Shown: one piece after another, positions 1 through 6,855 of the stretch
Numbering within the stretch: the first letter of the stretch is position 1
Layout of the letters: each line of letters starts with the position of its first letter
Assembly (NCBI GenBank): GCA_036402155.1
Contig: DASWTL010000129.1
Span: 1-7,977, forward strand
DNA from: DASWTL01 sp036402155
GTDB lineage: Bacteria; Bacteroidota; Bacteroidia; Sphingobacteriales; Sphingobacteriaceae
Direction of reading: 5' to 3'
DNA: 7,977 bases
Made by a program: the position numbers and the translations under genes
Notes under the pieces: model-generated
What the model was told of the DNA's origin: nothing
What the model saw: only the letters and a program-made list of their open reading frames with translations
The model's database searches: none

Positions 1-344
1 ACAAATTGGCTTGAGATATTTATCACTCCTCTGATTAACTACCTCCTCATTGAACCCCGAAAAGGAAGGAAATCGAGCTATTGTATTGTTAATGAAATAT
101 TTAAATCTTAGGTTAACGGCTATGGTGGGGACACCAACAATCTGCTTTTTAATAATTAACCGCTGTTCGGGATGTTAAGCTTTAGCGCATCCCGAACCGT
201 AGATAAAGGCAGATTTGTAATCTGCTTACTGCTATTTCCTTACGGGATTAGAAATCCCGTTTTATCTTTAGTTCGACATCCATACAGAGATGCCAAGTAG
301 CAATAGAGTAAGTCCCTGAAGAGAATCATAATCCTAAACACTCT
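1..344. other. Gene-free left flank holding hairpin repeats
   Basis: I see no supported gene here. The stretch lies downstream of the GIY-YIG nuclease gene, which ends at 345. It contains a small hairpin at 123-136 (TGGTG, loop GGGA, CACCA) and a three-hairpin repeat at 163-265, described separately. A stop-free minus-strand frame covers about 1-174 but has no ATG, GTG or TTG start, and its upstream end runs into the repeat. A plus-strand frame is open from 1 to a TAG at 109-111 and could be the last codons of a gene outside the window. Neither frame shows a recognisable motif. Confidence 0.5.
163..265 (+). repeat. Three-hairpin interspersed repeat, copy 1
   Basis: Three inverted repeats stand in a row. 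GTTCGGGATG (165-174) pairs with CATCCCGAAC (188-197). GCAGATT (209-215) pairs with AATCTGC (219-225) across a TGT loop. ACGGGATT (242-249) pairs with AATCCCGT (253-260) across an AGA loop. A second, more diverged copy in the same orientation lies at 2256-2348. The tight short-loop palindromes and dispersal between genes resemble bacterial REP/BIME-type elements. No associated transposase is visible in the window. The position just after the GIY-YIG gene could also let the last hairpin influence transcription ending. Confidence 0.75.
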
Positions 345-1217
345 TTATACTATCATCTTTTCCTCTTCTAAATCTTTCAGCGATTTTCCTGCTTTATTTT
401 TCCATGAAGCCCGTCCGTTTATTGAATACCCACAAATTACCGCTGCAGCGGTGGAGGGACTGGGGAACTCAAATGGCTGAATAAACACAAACTTTTTCTC
501 CTTTTCTTCGACTATCCCCTTTTCCTGTAATGTTAATCGTAAATTAGAATAGCTGCCCGAAAAGGAAGCCAGCTGCTTCTTTCCCATGTCGCTGCCAGGC
601 TGAACTTCTATCCCGTTTGTTGTAAGTTTGGCGACTGCCTTTAGTGGTCCAACTTGCAAAGTATAAAGTTCATCTCCTTGTATTTTTGTTGGACGCTGAT
701 TTACATGGAGAACTGCATACCCCATACTTGGGAGTATAATCTTCATATAGTCAAAGTAGGTATCCATTTCGTCCTGTACCATTCTGGGGAGATTTATTAA
801 ACTACCTTCTTTTTTGTTCCTCATCCTATATTCCGTCGACAAAGCTATATGCGAAATCAGTTTCTCTTCCAGATATTTTGTGTGTGAAACAGTTAGGTTT
901 TCATCCTTGGAGCTAAAACAGATAATGGTCTCCGCAAAAGATTTATCATTATCGCGCAAATGCTGAATAATTCTTTCTTTTAAGAGGTTAGCCTCTCCGA
1001 TATAAACCAGTTTATCATCAGGGTTTTCCTCGTCCTGACCTAAAAGAAAGTAGATCCCAGGCCGGTTTAATTCAGGCATATTCTTCGAATCTGCGAAAAG
1101 ATTTCTCGGAATTTTAATCGCCTGGCCTGTCCAGTTAGAAATAAATGCAAAAACTACACCTTCAGGATCTCCTGAAGCTAAATAATTGGTAATTGTAATT
1201 CCTCTACTATTGCTCAT
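345..1217 (-). CDS. GIY-YIG nuclease family protein with DUF4357-like C-terminus
   Basis: This is a predicted metal-dependent DNA endonuclease of 290 residues. The GIY-YIG core is clear: GIYFLLG with GIY at 54-56, VYIGEAN with YIG at 72-74, the conserved Arg in LKERIIQHL (R82), and a likely catalytic Glu in YLEEKLI (E117/E118). The C-terminus (about 252-280) has PSPSTAAAVICGYSINGRASW followed by KNKAGKSL, which matches the DUF4357 pattern found after some GIY-YIG domains. Residues 1-50 and 145-250 are not assigned. The ATG at 1217 gives a complete domain. It follows the PLD-type nuclease gene by 60 bp on the same strand, so co-transcription is likely. The biological target is unknown. Anti-phage or DNA-processing activity is suggested only by the nuclease-rich neighbourhood. 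Confidence 0.85.
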   Translation of the reverse strand: MSNSRGITITNYLASGDPEGVVFAFISNWTGQAIKIPRNLFADSKNMPELNRPGIYFLLGQDEENPDDKLVYIGEANLLKERIIQHLRDNDKSFAETIICFSSKDENLTVSHTKYLEEKLISHIALSTEYRMRNKKEGSLINLPRMVQDEMDTYFDYMKIILPSMGYAVLHVNQRPTKIQGDELYTLQVGPLKAVAKLTTNGIEVQPGSDMGKKQLASFSGSYSNLRLTLQEKGIVEEKEKKFVFIQPFEFPSPSTAAAVICGYSINGRASWKNKAGKSLKDLEEEKMIV

Positions 1218-1277
1218 TTATAAATTAAACAGAAATTTTATGACTCTTAGTTCTCGTCATATCTTTTATCAATTAGC

Positions 1278-2135
1278 TTACCATCTGGAAGACAATATCG
1301 GATTTCTTAATGTTGTCTTACCATTAGATTCCTTGCCCGTCTTATGGCAGAACCTTTCAGGATAATCCTCATTTCCAAATTGTGCCCAAGTCCTGTAGGC
1401 TTCAGCACAATAAGGTTTTTCCGGATTAAACGGAATTTCTTTACCAGTCCTTATACAATAACCGGTTTGTGGTTTGTTGTTGTAAAAAGGCTGTGCACTT
1501 GGTTGTTTGTTGTAAGACTTAAATCCGGAAAAATTTTGATTATTCTCTGGTTGTTTATTAAAAAACCTATCCAGTTCATCAACTTCAACCTCGGATTTTA
1601 TATACTTCTTATTAAGGCATAAAAAGCTCTCTTCAAAAACCGGTGATCTTTTGTAAAGCAGCTGGGCATTTTCTATTACTTCGCTAAAAAAACCAAAAGC
1701 CTCACCTTCTAGTTCAGAATCTTTACTCCAATTTGTTATTTTTCCAACTATCGAAGACGGTGTTTCCATCCAGATACCTGCTTCTATGTTATTGTTTTGA
1801 GAAAAATCATACAGATTTAGCGAAGTTATTAATGCGCCGTCTTCACTGGCGTAATATTTAGCATGTAGATTCTTTTCGTATCTTATCTCAATATCTGGGA
1901 ACTGCTTTAGCAGTGCTAAATCATCATCGCTTATGCGATTTGATTGACCTGGCTCCGATTTTCCAAACACAATAACAATTTGTAGAGTTGGAAGAGCCTT
2001 TTTTAGCTTTAACTGATCCTTGATACGGGAATGTAATTTTATGTAAGGTGAGATCAGATATAGGTATTCATCTGCATTTCTTATTAAATCGGTTAGAGCT
2101 ACATTCAAAAGGTCGCCTTCGACAAAACGGGCCAT
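1278..2135 (-). CDS. Phospholipase D-like (single HKD) nuclease-type protein with Cys-containing tail
   Basis: This 285-residue protein belongs to the PLD-like superfamily. The opening segment (ALTDLIRNADEYLYLISPYI, 13-32) is the usual first strand and helix of PLD-fold nucleases. One HKD-type motif is present: H91-x-K93 with D99, followed by TSLN at 104-107. PLD enzymes with one motif normally act as dimers, so a homodimeric nuclease is expected; this is inferred. A linker rich in Asn and Gln (about 194-225) leads to a tail with two similar elements, YCIRTGKE (226-233) and FCHKTGKE (262-269), plus C243. This tail may bind metal or nucleic acid. There is no signal peptide, so the protein is probably cytoplasmic. 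It lies 60 bp upstream of the GIY-YIG gene and 258 bp downstream of the broken ATPase gene, all on one strand. Confidence 0.82.
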   Translation of the reverse strand: MARFVEGDLLNVALTDLIRNADEYLYLISPYIKLHSRIKDQLKLKKALPTLQIVIVFGKSEPGQSNRISDDDLALLKQFPDIEIRYEKNLHAKYYASEDGALITSLNLYDFSQNNNIEAGIWMETPSSIVGKITNWSKDSELEGEAFGFFSEVIENAQLLYKRSPVFEESFLCLNKKYIKSEVEVDELDRFFNKQPENNQNFSGFKSYNKQPSAQPFYNNKPQTGYCIRTGKEIPFNPEKPYCAEAYRTWAQFGNEDYPERFCHKTGKESNGKTTLRNPILSSRW

Positions 2136-2393
2136 ACATAATTTAAATTAATTGTTTTAACTAAAGGTGAATTTAAAATTAATTCGGAAATAATCTGTAG
2201 TTTGATGTCAATACCAACCATAAAGAATTAGATTAGTCCTGCAAACCTAAAAATAGCTGTTCGGAATGTTAAGCTTCAGCGCATCATAAGGCAGATTAGC
2301 AAATCTGATTTTCGCAACATTGCTTGCGGGGTTAGAAATCCCTTTTATATATCACCTTACGCGAACCAATAGAGCCTATCATGACAAGACAAG
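2136..2393. other. Intergenic region between ATPase-TOPRIM and PLD genes
   Basis: This 258 bp gap is AT-rich near the PLD start and carries the second copy of the three-hairpin repeat (2256-2348). The gap is large for an operon junction, so the PLD/GIY-YIG pair probably has its own promoter in about 2136-2255. I could not place a convincing Bacteroidota -33/-7 pair there. Confidence 0.5.
2256..2348 (+). repeat. Three-hairpin interspersed repeat, copy 2 (degraded)
   Basis: This is homologous to 163-265 in the same orientation. Shared blocks include GCTGTTCGG, ATGTTAAGCTT, AGCGCATC, GGCAGATT and TTAGAAATCCC. The first stem is lost because the 3' arm is replaced. The second stem is kept (CAGATT 2292-2297 with AATCTG 2302-2307). 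The third survives with a G-T wobble (GGGGTT 2328-2333 with AATCCC 2337-2342). The two copies bracket the PLD and GIY-YIG genes. Confidence 0.7.
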
Positions 2394-4128
2394 TCAAAAA
2401 CTCTTTCTTCCCTCTATTTTCGTTATTAGGTCAATAACCTCTTTAGGTAATTCATCTAAAGAGAGTTCCCTTGCTAGGGCAAAACGATTTATAGAAACCT
2501 TATAATTCTCAGATAGCCATTGCCCTAGACGTGATATAATTTCTTTGCCTGACACCATACCCCATTTCTCCATGTGCCAATGCTTGTTCACGTACCTTCT
2601 AGCTTCCTGATTGACTGTCTTCAATGATTGACTGTGGTCTTCGTTTTTAATTTCAGTAGCAAAGCAATCGATAACATCATCTTTCAACTCTTCGCAAATT
2701 AGATCAATTTGCCTCGTTATTTCTTCTTCGGTCAACATTAAACCCTTCCGTCGACTGTTAGCAAGGCGAACTACTGCAGCAGGACATAGCAAGTAATTTT
2801 CAATTTCCTTTTTATTCCAAATATGAAGATTAATCCCTTGTATTTTAGCTTCGGTTAGCCGTTGCTCTTTTTCTATCGTTGTATGATAGTCGGAATCAAA
2901 GATGCAATAAGTAGTTATACTTGTTTGATTATCACTAAACACCTTTTGTGATCCGATAACTCTTTGCCATCCACCCCAACCATTCACGAATGTCTTGGGT
3001 AAAATATCAAATTGTTCAAATGTGTCAGGATAAATTTTGGTCTGGAATATAGATAAAAGCTTTACATCATCTTTTTCTCCTTCAACAATTAGGAACTTGT
3101 TGTACGAAAACATTCGTGCGATTTCTATATTATGTACGCTTCCAATTTCATCTACAATTTTTTGAACAATCGGAGTCTTATTGGCATATTCTTGCTTCAA
3201 CCTTTCGCTACTAATAGGCAATATATTTTCTGCTTCAACTTCTGACATTATCTCGACAGAATGAGTAGCAATTATAACTTGCTTAAATTCACGCTTTACG
3301 AGTTTAATAAGTCTTCGCTGCAAATCTGCATGCATGTACACATCCGGCTCATCAAGTATTACCGTGGAAGATTTTTTACATCGTGATAAAAACCACATAG
3401 TCTGCAACCACATTTGTAAACCGTGCCCCATCCACCCGACTTCCGCTTCAAATTTATTATCTCTCACAAATAAAAAAAGATCGCCCTGAGTTCTGACATT
3501 ACTATTGATGCGATCAATACTCAATCCAGGCCAGGTTTTCTCTGATAACTCTTTAAATAAATCAAATGCTTTCGGATAATAATTCAATTGATTCCTAAAA
3601 TGTCTAGAACTGAGGTTAGTTGACAAATTTCTTTGAACCGTAGTTTCGTTTATAACTATTTCACGCTTCTGTAACGGTGAGATTTGTGGAAGGATGTTTA
3701 TCTCATGTAACCCAACAGAGGATGCAAATTTCTTCGATTCTACAAACTTTCCATCTTTCGTGGTCATAATAGCGAACAATTCTGCTCCGTCATTTACATA
3801 AACATGTACTTTTAAACCATCTTCAAACTCGCCAATAATCTTAGCTGGTGGCTCACCATACATATGAAATATATTTTGAGTAGATATTTCCAGATTCTTT
3901 ATCGACGGCTGAATCCCCAATACATCATCATTAAATTGCAACCATTCGGGACTTTTAACATAAATAGTGTACTTAGCCCTATTCACAACGAGGGATAAAA
4001 TCCTTAATGCCTTCAATGATCGTAGATTTGCCAGCATTATTTTTTCCAACAATGATGGTTAACTGGCGAAAGTTGATTTCGGTCTTCTGGAAGCATCGAA
4101 AATTTTCTAGTGTGATTTTTTTAAGCAT
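2394..4128 (-). pseudogene. OLD-family-like AAA/ABC ATPase with C-terminal TOPRIM domain, frameshifted after Walker A
   Basis: Starting at the ATG at 4128, the first frame reads MLKKITLENFRCFQ and then LTIIVGKNNAGKST, a classical Walker A of SMC/OLD-type ATPases. That frame stops at 3981-3979 after 49 residues. Omitting one base at 4010-4011 joins E39 to ALRILSLVVN and opens a 538-residue continuation, giving about 577 residues in total. In the continuation (numbered from the internal ATG at 4052) I see a signature-like region (about 206-224), Walker B VILDEPDVYMH (231-241; D234, E235), an H-loop ATHS (262-265), and a TOPRIM set: VEGEKD with E324, FDSD with D386/D388, then KKEIENYLL (414-422). 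Intact relatives are ATP-driven nucleases, many in phage defence. As written, a product from 4052 would lack the P-loop. An inactivating indel and a sequencing error are both possible. Confidence 0.82.
4010..4011 (-). other. Probable single-base insertion causing the ATPase frameshift
   Basis: On the coding strand the sequence reads ATC ATT GAA GGC ATT AAG. Removing one G gives GAA GCA TTA AGG ATT, i.e. IIE followed by ALRILSLVVN, the normal run after a Walker A helix. The +1 slip is needed exactly here. The site has only a GG pair, with no long homopolymer. Confidence 0.75.
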
Positions 4129-4417
4129 CTAGTGGTCGTTGTAACCGGTCATCTGGTTAAATTAATGATCGTCTAATAATTTAGTTAGAATCGGATGTAA
4201 TTAATGATGATGGTGCTGTATACACATCTCCTTCTACAGTTTTATCTCTTCTCCGCCTGCGGCACCTCTCCACCCGGATGGCCGCCAGTCGGACGGGCGC
4301 CAGCGGAGGACATGCACGGCGCTTTAGGATTTCAGTAAATAATGACATCAACTTATTTGACCTTAAAGGTGTCAGACACTTTGGAAGTGTCAGACACCTA
4401 CCCTATGAGCGAGCTTC
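4129..4417. other. Intergenic region with GC-rich patch and hairpin element
   Basis: No gene is supported in this 289 bp gap. Positions 4129-4240 are AT-rich and should hold the promoter of the minus-strand ATPase gene, though no clear box stands out. Positions 4250-4325 are strikingly GC-rich and contain CTCCGC / GCGGAG arms. A near-perfect hairpin follows at 4367-4399, next to the end of the DUF5362-like gene. Confidence 0.5.
4367..4399. repeat. Palindromic hairpin element (GTGTCAGACAC pair)
   Basis: AGGTGTCAGACACTT (4367-4381) and AAGTGTCAGACACCT (4385-4399) are separated by TGG. They pair along the whole arm except one central A-A mismatch. Each arm also contains GTGTC-A-GACAC, itself an inverted repeat, so the element can fold as one long or two short hairpins. 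It lies 18 bp past the stop of the minus-strand DUF5362-like gene. No U-tract follows, so a REP-like or protein-binding element is more likely than an ordinary terminator. Confidence 0.7.
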
Positions 4418-4882
4418 TTACCCAAACATCCCCATCAACCTTCCCGAAACCAATGCAAATCCCCCGATAACTACATAAAACGCCAAAACTATAATCAGCA
4501 CAATGCCTACGTACCGGTAATGCATTTTAAGGTAGCGCAGCGCCTGGCTTAAAGCAAGTGCATCATACTCATCAACCGCCTGTTTGGCAAATTTTGAGAA
4601 CTGGTACAGGTAATAGATAGGGAAAGAATACACCGCTGTCATTACAGCAAGCGGAAAGATTGGCATCATGCCCACAATCCCGCCACGGGAACTGAATAGA
4701 AATATCATCATGATCATCGCGATGAGGATCATTAAGCCGATCAGCACGAATGCAGCGATAGAAACAAAGTTAGTCCATTTGCGGGTTTCGCGCAGGTGCT
4801 TAATGGCGTAAAGGTCAAGAACGATGTTTTCAGGTTCGTTTGGCTGATGCGGGTGTGGTTGCGGGTCGATTGTCGTGTCCAT
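4418..4882 (-). CDS. DUF5362-like integral membrane protein
   Basis: This 154-residue protein has a short hydrophilic, Pro- and His-rich N-terminus (PQPHPHQPNEP, 7-17). Three hydrophobic segments follow, at about 38-63, 70-95 and 124-146. Between the second and third comes a conserved-looking cytoplasmic stretch (YQFSKFAKQAVDEYDALALSQ, about 93-113, then ALRYLKMHYRYVG). The RETRKWTNF motif before the first helix, the FPIYYLYQFS end of the second, and the Leu-Lys-x-His-Tyr-Arg motif before the third match my recollection of Bacteroidota DUF5362 proteins. It should sit in the inner membrane. Function is unknown. It is 41 bp downstream of the small two-helix gene on the same strand and may share its transcript. 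Confidence 0.8.
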   Translation of the reverse strand: MDTTIDPQPHPHQPNEPENIVLDLYAIKHLRETRKWTNFVSIAAFVLIGLMILIAMIMMIFLFSSRGGIVGMMPIFPLAVMTAVYSFPIYYLYQFSKFAKQAVDEYDALALSQALRYLKMHYRYVGIVLIIVLAFYVVIGGFALVSGRLMGMFG

Positions 4883-4923
4883 GGTGGTTTAAGGTTGGTT
4901 TATTGAGTGTGATATAAATTGTA

Positions 4924-5136
4924 TTATGATTCTGTACTGGTTGCTCCGGATCTTTTACGCTGCCTGTGATACAGCCAGGTACCGATGAGCGCCATCCATA
5001 CCGACCAGAAGAGCAAGCGTACTAACCGGAACTCCTGGTTAAAAATATACTCATCCATTAAAAATTTGATAGCTGCGGCTACCAGGAAAAGTCTTATAAA
5101 ATTCTTAATGTAGGAACGTGCTTTTTGTATGTTCAT
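4924..5136 (-). CDS. Small two-helix membrane protein (hypothetical)
   Basis: This 70-residue protein, starting MNIQKARSYIKNF, has two hydrophobic stretches (about 13-28 and 39-56). Its basic tail, HRQRKR (57-62), suggests both ends lie in the cytoplasm. I do not recognise the family. The same frame stays open to an ATG at 5442, but I prefer the start at 5136: the upstream 102 residues are Lys/Phe/Cys-rich with no domain character, and the extension would run across the whole divergent promoter region and overlap the start of the plus-strand gene at 5436. It probably forms a two-gene unit with the DUF5362-like gene downstream. Confidence 0.6.
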   Translation of the reverse strand: MNIQKARSYIKNFIRLFLVAAAIKFLMDEYIFNQEFRLVRLLFWSVWMALIGTWLYHRQRKRSGATSTES

Positions 5137-5435
5137 ATGATTAAAATTCAGGTTAGAAAAGAGGCTCACGTGGTGCGATTTTGATGCTGAAACAACCACT
5201 CCTTCTCCGATTAACTTTATGGAAAAATAGGTATTTTTTTCGAATTTCTCACTTCGGTGCTTTTCAGGCAGCAGTTTACGTAAAAAACACAGAAACCGCC
5301 ATAACATATACTTAAACCCAGTTTTTACCAAAAAGTGTATAGTTTTTAGACATCCCCTTTTTCCGGTATTTTTAAAATAGTTCTTGCAAAAACACCTCTT
5401 CCGTTTTAACTTAATGTTAATTAATTCAATAGCAT
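5137..5435. other. Divergent intergenic region
   Basis: About 299 bp lie between the minus-strand two-helix gene and the plus-strand HTH-like gene, and must hold both promoters. A weak Bacteroidota-like pair for the plus-strand gene is TTG at 5384-5386 with TAACTTAA at 5407-5414, which matches only part of the TAnnTTTG consensus. No RNA gene or repeat is evident. Confidence 0.3.
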
Positions 5436-5663
5436 ATGGCAAAAAGAGAGTATTTTAAAATATTTATTGATGCGGTTGACGTAACCAAATTACATGGTTG
5501 CAGCAAGACCCGGGCGTATGAACGTTTGCGGAAAATTTTCAGTCATTATAAGCTTCAGCCTTACCAGCGGGTGAACATTTTCCAGTTTTGTGAATATGAA
5601 GGCATCCCTTTAGAACGGATGATTGCACTTATGAAAGAAACCTCAATTATCCCGGCTTCATAA
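5436..5663 (+). CDS. Small HTH-like putative DNA-binding protein
   Basis: The product is 75 residues, basic and soluble. Residues 12-35 (DAVDVTKLHGCSKTRAYERL and onward) look like a helix-turn-helix of the kind seen in excisionase-like and other small Bacteroidota DNA-binding proteins. The turn is at GCSKTRAYE, followed by a recognition-type helix. The rest (YQRVNIFQFCEYEGIPLERM) resembles the short C-terminal part of such proteins, where VNIFQFCEYEGI follows the HTH. No catalytic motif is present. It is a single gene with a divergent partner, so a local regulator is possible. The specific target and family are not identified. A small hairpin, AACCCA-GTTA-TGGGTT (5662-5677), begins inside the stop codon. 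Confidence 0.65.
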   Translation: MAKREYFKIFIDAVDVTKLHGCSKTRAYERLRKIFSHYKLQPYQRVNIFQFCEYEGIPLERMIALMKETSIIPAS

Positions 5664-5707
5664 CCCAGTTATGGGTTGGCATTACTGATGAAGATCATTT
5701 TTTTTTA
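5662..5707 (+). terminator. Weak candidate terminator after the HTH-like gene
   Basis: A 6-bp stem with a 4-base loop (AACCCA / TGGGTT, 5662-5677) overlaps the stop codon. A run of T appears only about 20 bp later (near 5698-5707), flanked by ATCAT / ATGAT arms. The distance between stem and T-run makes this a weak call. Confidence 0.3.
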
Positions 5708-5768
5708 TGATTCAAGTCCTATAATTAACTGATAACTACCTGTTTATTAGATGAACTAAACTCAAATC

Positions 5769-6329
5769 ATGAAAAAAATATTACAATTAATTTTCAGTTA
5801 CGCGCTAGTTGTCGGTATGATTAGCTGCAATACCAGTGCAGAGAATGCATCCGGGACGGACAGTACAGCCGTGGCTGACCACAAGGGGGGGCAATCTGCT
5901 GTTGTGGATGATGTTTCAAGTCCGAATGTGGTACAAATTGCTGCCGGAAGCAAGGATCATTCTACGCTGGTTACTGCCGTTAAAGCTGGAGAACTGGTTG
6001 ACGTATTAAGTAATGCCGGGCCTTTTACCGTATTCGCTCCAACCAATGCCGCTTTTGATAAATTACCTGCCGGAACAGTGGATGGATTACTGGCACCGGA
6101 AAAGAAGGATGCGCTGGTAGATATTCTGCAGTACCATGTGTATGTGGGGGTATTAAAAGCCGAATCTTTTGTTGATGGACAGAAACTGGGGCAGGTAAAC
6201 GGAGGAAATATCGTGATCACCATGAAGGATGGTAAGCCGCTGATTAATGGAAAAGCAACTATTATAGCGTCTATACCTGCATCAAATGGAATTATTCATG
6301 TGATTGACGAGGTGCTTCTCCCACAATAG
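5769..6329 (+). CDS. FAS1 (fasciclin) domain lipoprotein
   Basis: This 186-residue exported protein opens with MKKILQLIFSYALVVGMISC, a lipoprotein signal with a lipobox-like GMIS before C20, where lipid attachment is expected. A Ser/Thr/Asp-rich linker (about 21-50) follows. One complete FAS1 domain covers about 51-186, with the H1 motif FTVFAPTNAAF (86-96), the central YHV (122-124), the NGG turn and INGKA segment, and the H2 motif GIIHVIDEVLLP (174-185). Single-FAS1 lipoproteins are common in Bacteroidota and are thought to act in surface adhesion or envelope interactions. The exact ligand is unknown. It stands 105 bp after the HTH-like gene and ends in a strong terminator, so it is likely its own transcription unit. 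Confidence 0.92.
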   Translation: MKKILQLIFSYALVVGMISCNTSAENASGTDSTAVADHKGGQSAVVDDVSSPNVVQIAAGSKDHSTLVTAVKAGELVDVLSNAGPFTVFAPTNAAFDKLPAGTVDGLLAPEKKDALVDILQYHVYVGVLKAESFVDGQKLGQVNGGNIVITMKDGKPLINGKATIIASIPASNGIIHVIDEVLLPQ

Positions 6330-6351
6330 TATAATTTAGGTTAGTTAGTTG

Positions 6352-6381
6352 AAAAGAGCATGGCGGAAGCTGTGCTTTTTT
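6352..6381 (+). terminator. Intrinsic terminator of the FAS1 lipoprotein gene
   Basis: AAAAGAGCATGGC (6352-6364), loop GGAA, then GCTGTGCTTTTTT (6369-6381) form a 13-bp stem with three G-U wobbles as RNA, closing a GNRA-type tetraloop and running into a T-tract. It starts 22 bp after the stop codon at 6327-6329. Confidence 0.85.
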
Positions 6382-6448
6382 GTTTTAGTTTGGTTTTCTT
6401 CCCGAAAAAGGAAGGATTTCCGCGCCCAGGGACGGGATAAAAAATCGT

Positions 6449-6795
6449 CTTATCATATTTAAAAGATCATTATTGCCCTCTATGCCGGGCTGGCATGTTA
6501 CTTTGACTGGCCAAAGTAACCAAAGCCCTATGCTTTCCGAAGGTGACTCCACACATTTCCACCGCACGTTTAGTATCAGCACAGGCTGGTTTTGTTTAGC
6601 TGCAGTGGTTGATGAAATGGTTCTGCTTGAGAAGCACAAAACACTATGCCTTTCCCCCCGCTGGCTTTCACCTGATACTAAACCTGGCTGTCACTGACGG
6701 AAAGCATGCATGGCGGCTAGCATCATTATATTAAGAGGATTGTTATAATTAAAACCTTTTAGCACTGCATTGTTCGCTATGCATGAACGCTATGC
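6449..6795 (+). repeat. Module A, copy 1
   Basis: The pairing is nested. TGCC / GGCA sits at the left, then the hairpin GTTACTTTG / CAAAGTAAC (6497-6520). ATGCTTTCCG (6530-6539) pairs with CGGAAAGCAT (6698-6707). Inside it GTGAC (6543-6547) pairs with GTCAC (6690-6694), GTTTAGTATCAG (6568-6579) with CTGATACTAAAC (6672-6683), and GTTTTGT (6589-6595) with ACAAAAC (6636-6642). It ends with two GCTATGCA-like words. The copy-to-copy conservation covers stems and several loops. Confidence 0.8.
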
Positions 6796-6855
6796 AGAGC
6801 TATTATTTATCCTATCAAAAATCTTCTAGCCATGATGATGCGAGAGCGTGGGGCC

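Noticed and set aside
1..174. Stop-free minus-strand frame reading KYFINNTIARFPSFSGFNEE in part
   Set aside because: It has no ATG, GTG or TTG start, begins inside the hairpin repeat, and covers a GGTG/CACC hairpin. A stop-free frame of this length in AT-rich DNA is weak evidence.
1344..1622. Plus-strand ORF opposite the PLD gene
   Set aside because: It is a shadow on the opposite strand of a gene with clear HKD and tail motifs.
4005..4020. Programmed ribosomal frameshift in the ATPase gene
   Set aside because: There is no slippery heptamer or release-factor-type +1 site at the needed position, only GAA-GGC. An indel or sequencing error is simpler.
5137..5442. N-terminal extension of the two-helix membrane protein to an ATG at 5442
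   Set aside because: The extra 102 residues lack domain character, fill the only space for two promoters, and overlap the plus-strand gene start.
56..6418. Similar words CCGAAAAGGAAGGA (near 57-71) and CCGAAAAAGGAAGGA (near 6403-6417)
   Set aside because: The match is short and purine-rich with unrelated flanks, so I cannot separate it from chance.
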